Part shown: one piece after another, positions 62,911 through 64,000 of the stretch | Position numbering within the stretch: the stretch's first letter is position 1 | How the letters are laid out: every line of letters starts with the position of its first letter | DNA from: Paenibacillus sp. PastM-3 | GTDB lineage: Bacteria > Bacillota > Bacilli > Paenibacillales > Paenibacillaceae | Direction of reading: 5' to 3' | Assembly: GCF_029893965.1 (NCBI RefSeq) | Contig: NZ_JARXXP010000001.1 | Coordinates: 795,920 to 859,919, forward strand | DNA length: 64,000 bases | Translations under genes and position numbers: made by a program | The notes under the pieces: model-generated | What the model was told of the DNA's origin: nothing | What the model saw: only the letters and a program-made list of their open reading frames with translations | Databases searched by the model: none

Positions 62911-63811
62911 ATCGTTTGTATTTTTAGCGGATGTGCAGGCGCTGACGACCCATTTTGAGCGGCCGGACTATATACGCCGCCATATCAAGGAAATTACTCT
63001 CGATTATCTGGCCGCAGGAATCGATCCACAGCGGACTACCCTTTATATCCAGTCGCTGATCCCGGAAATTGCCGAGCTGACTATCTTTTTTTCCATGTTC
63101 GTTACAGTAAATCTGCTGCGGCATAACCCGACTCTGAAGGCGGAGGCGAAAAGCGGCCAATTTGATGAGATGTATTACGGCTTTCTTGGTTATCCTGTCA
63201 GCCAGGCGGCGGATATTACATTTTGCAAGGCAACCGTCATACCGGTCGGGGAGGATCAGATGCCGCATCTGGAGCTCACACGCAAAATCGTACGCCGCTT
63301 CAATGAGCTGTATAAGCCTGTATTTGCCGAGCCGCAAGCGTTGCTGAGCGAAACCCCGCGGCTGATCGGTACGGACGGCAACGCTAAAATGAGCAAAAGC
63401 CTCGGCAATGCCATTGCCCTCGATTCATCTACTGAAGAAGTCATACGGACGATCAAACGAGCGGTGACCGATCCGGCCCGTTTACGCAAAAATGATCCCG
63501 GCCATCCGGACATCTGCCCGATTTATGCTTATCATCAGGCCTTTAACCCGCTGGAATCGGCGGAGATCCGGGAAGCCTGTGAACGCGGAAGCATCGGCTG
63601 TGCCGCCTGTAAGGAGCGGATCACCGCAAGTCTAGAGGAGCTGTTCACGCCGATGCGGGAACGCCGCGCTTATTATGCAGCCAGACCCAAGCTGGTGGAT
63701 GAGATTCTGATCAGCGGAACAGAGCGGACACGGGCCATTGCCAGGGAAACCATGCGTGAAGTACGGGCTGCGATGAGTCTGAATTATTTTGAGAAAAACT
63801 CAACTATTTAA
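62804..63811 (+). CDS. trpS: Tryptophanyl-tRNA synthetase
   Basis: 335 residues, usual length for the bacterial enzyme. The class I motifs are KLHLGHYCGS (HIGH) and NAKMSKSLG (KMSKS), with VIPVGEDQMPHLELTRKI between them. It charges tRNA-Trp. ATG start eight bases after AGGAGG. It is controlled by a Trp T-box and probably by the overlapping leader ORF. The Cys pair in GCAACKERITASL is seen in some relatives. Confidence 0.93.
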   Translation: MNKERMLTGDRVTGKLHLGHYCGSLKNRVMLQDQYESFVFLADVQALTTHFERPDYIRRHIKEITLDYLAAGIDPQRTTLYIQSLIPEIAELTIFFSMFVTVNLLRHNPTLKAEAKSGQFDEMYYGFLGYPVSQAADITFCKATVIPVGEDQMPHLELTRKIVRRFNELYKPVFAEPQALLSETPRLIGTDGNAKMSKSLGNAIALDSSTEEVIRTIKRAVTDPARLRKNDPGHPDICPIYAYHQAFNPLESAEIREACERGSIGCAACKERITASLEELFTPMRERRAYYAARPKLVDEILISGTERTRAIARETMREVRAAMSLNYFEKNSTI

Positions 63812-63812
63812 T

Positions 63813-63882
63813 TGGATTTTCGCCATCTATTTTTGCTTATTCTCTACTTTTCTAATCATTAGTTGGATAATCGACACTTAAT
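63813..63882 (+). repeat. Dispersed intergenic repeat, copy 2
   Basis: Begins TGGATTTTCGCCATCTATTT and ends TAGTTGGATAATCGACACTTAAT. It has the same order and spacing as copy 1 at 54128-54200, about 70 bases. Confidence 0.7.
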
Positions 63883-64000
63883 GTGGAACGTTCAACCTAT
63901 TTGGGGATGGCGTAAAATAAGTTGTGTACCAAGATTTGGAGCCTAGCAGGCAACAAAAAAGTAGGGTATTCTCGGGATTACCACACCACCGAGAAGGAGC
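63883..64000. other. Intergenic end of window
   Basis: No gene, RNA or terminator is recognised in these last bases; GAGAAGGAGC at the very end could be part of a ribosome-binding site for a gene beyond the edge. Confidence 0.3.

Overview
The window looks like a chromosome segment of a spore-forming Gram-positive of the Paenibacillus type. Support for this: a gerA/B/C-type germinant receptor cluster, an S-layer-homology protein, RNA switches typical of Firmicutes, a seven-subunit Mrp antiporter, meso-diaminopimelate dehydrogenase, copper-amine-oxidase-stalk proteins, strong Shine-Dalgarno sites and many TTG/GTG starts. No rRNA, tRNA or CRISPR array was seen.

Layout. 1-10.2 kb is an AT-rich accessory block. 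It has a tyrosine integrase cut by the left edge, an S-layer-homology protein, a Crp/Fnr regulator, a small protein of a kind seen on mobile elements, a primase/helicase-like P-loop ATPase, a two-headed HTH protein and several small unknown genes and relics. It ends abruptly at a sulfurtransferase gene that lacks its N-terminal third, so I read it as an integrated island. 10.2-14.7 kb is a graveyard: two sulfurtransferase remnants flank a TetR/hydrolase pair, followed by a broken secreted protein and the last 37 codons of a chemotaxis receptor. 14.8-19.1 kb is the germination operon. 19.2-22.2 kb holds a small protein and an Xre regulator next to a SecA paralogue. 22.2-28 kb holds a broken amidohydrolase lipoprotein, an McrB/McrC restriction pair, a DUF975 protein and a metallophosphoesterase.

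28.3-39.6 kb contains an MFS transporter, the leftward usp-mrpA(B)CDEFG operon and a BlaI/BlaR1-like pair with two operators. 39.8-46.4 kb has an unknown gene, a hydrolase fragment, a double-domain isoprenoid synthase, a STAS-like protein, an SDR and a Fur-controlled iron-binding protein. 46.4-56.5 kb is mostly metabolic: an O-methyltransferase-like gene, an EamA exporter behind a purine-type riboswitch, an RCC1-repeat protein, Sua5, GdhA, Ddh and an alpha/beta hydrolase.

The right end is the most interesting part. An envelope-type operon (membrane protein, binding-protein/VWA fusion, TelA) is preceded by a possible ECF-sigma promoter. A leftward operon encodes a STAS-like protein and a KAS III homologue that lacks the catalytic His and Asn; it sits behind a c-di-GMP-I riboswitch. 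trpS is preceded by a tryptophan T-box and then by a well-formed leader ORF with three consecutive Trp codons that overlaps the trpS start, the same logic as the Bacillus subtilis rtpLP-rtpA leader.

The best candidates for something undescribed are the c-di-GMP-controlled KAS III/STAS pair with its STAS paralogue near the tandem isoprenoid synthase, the T-box plus Trp-leader trpS arrangement, the guanine-type ON switch on an EamA exporter, and the C10 tract that splits an island gene.
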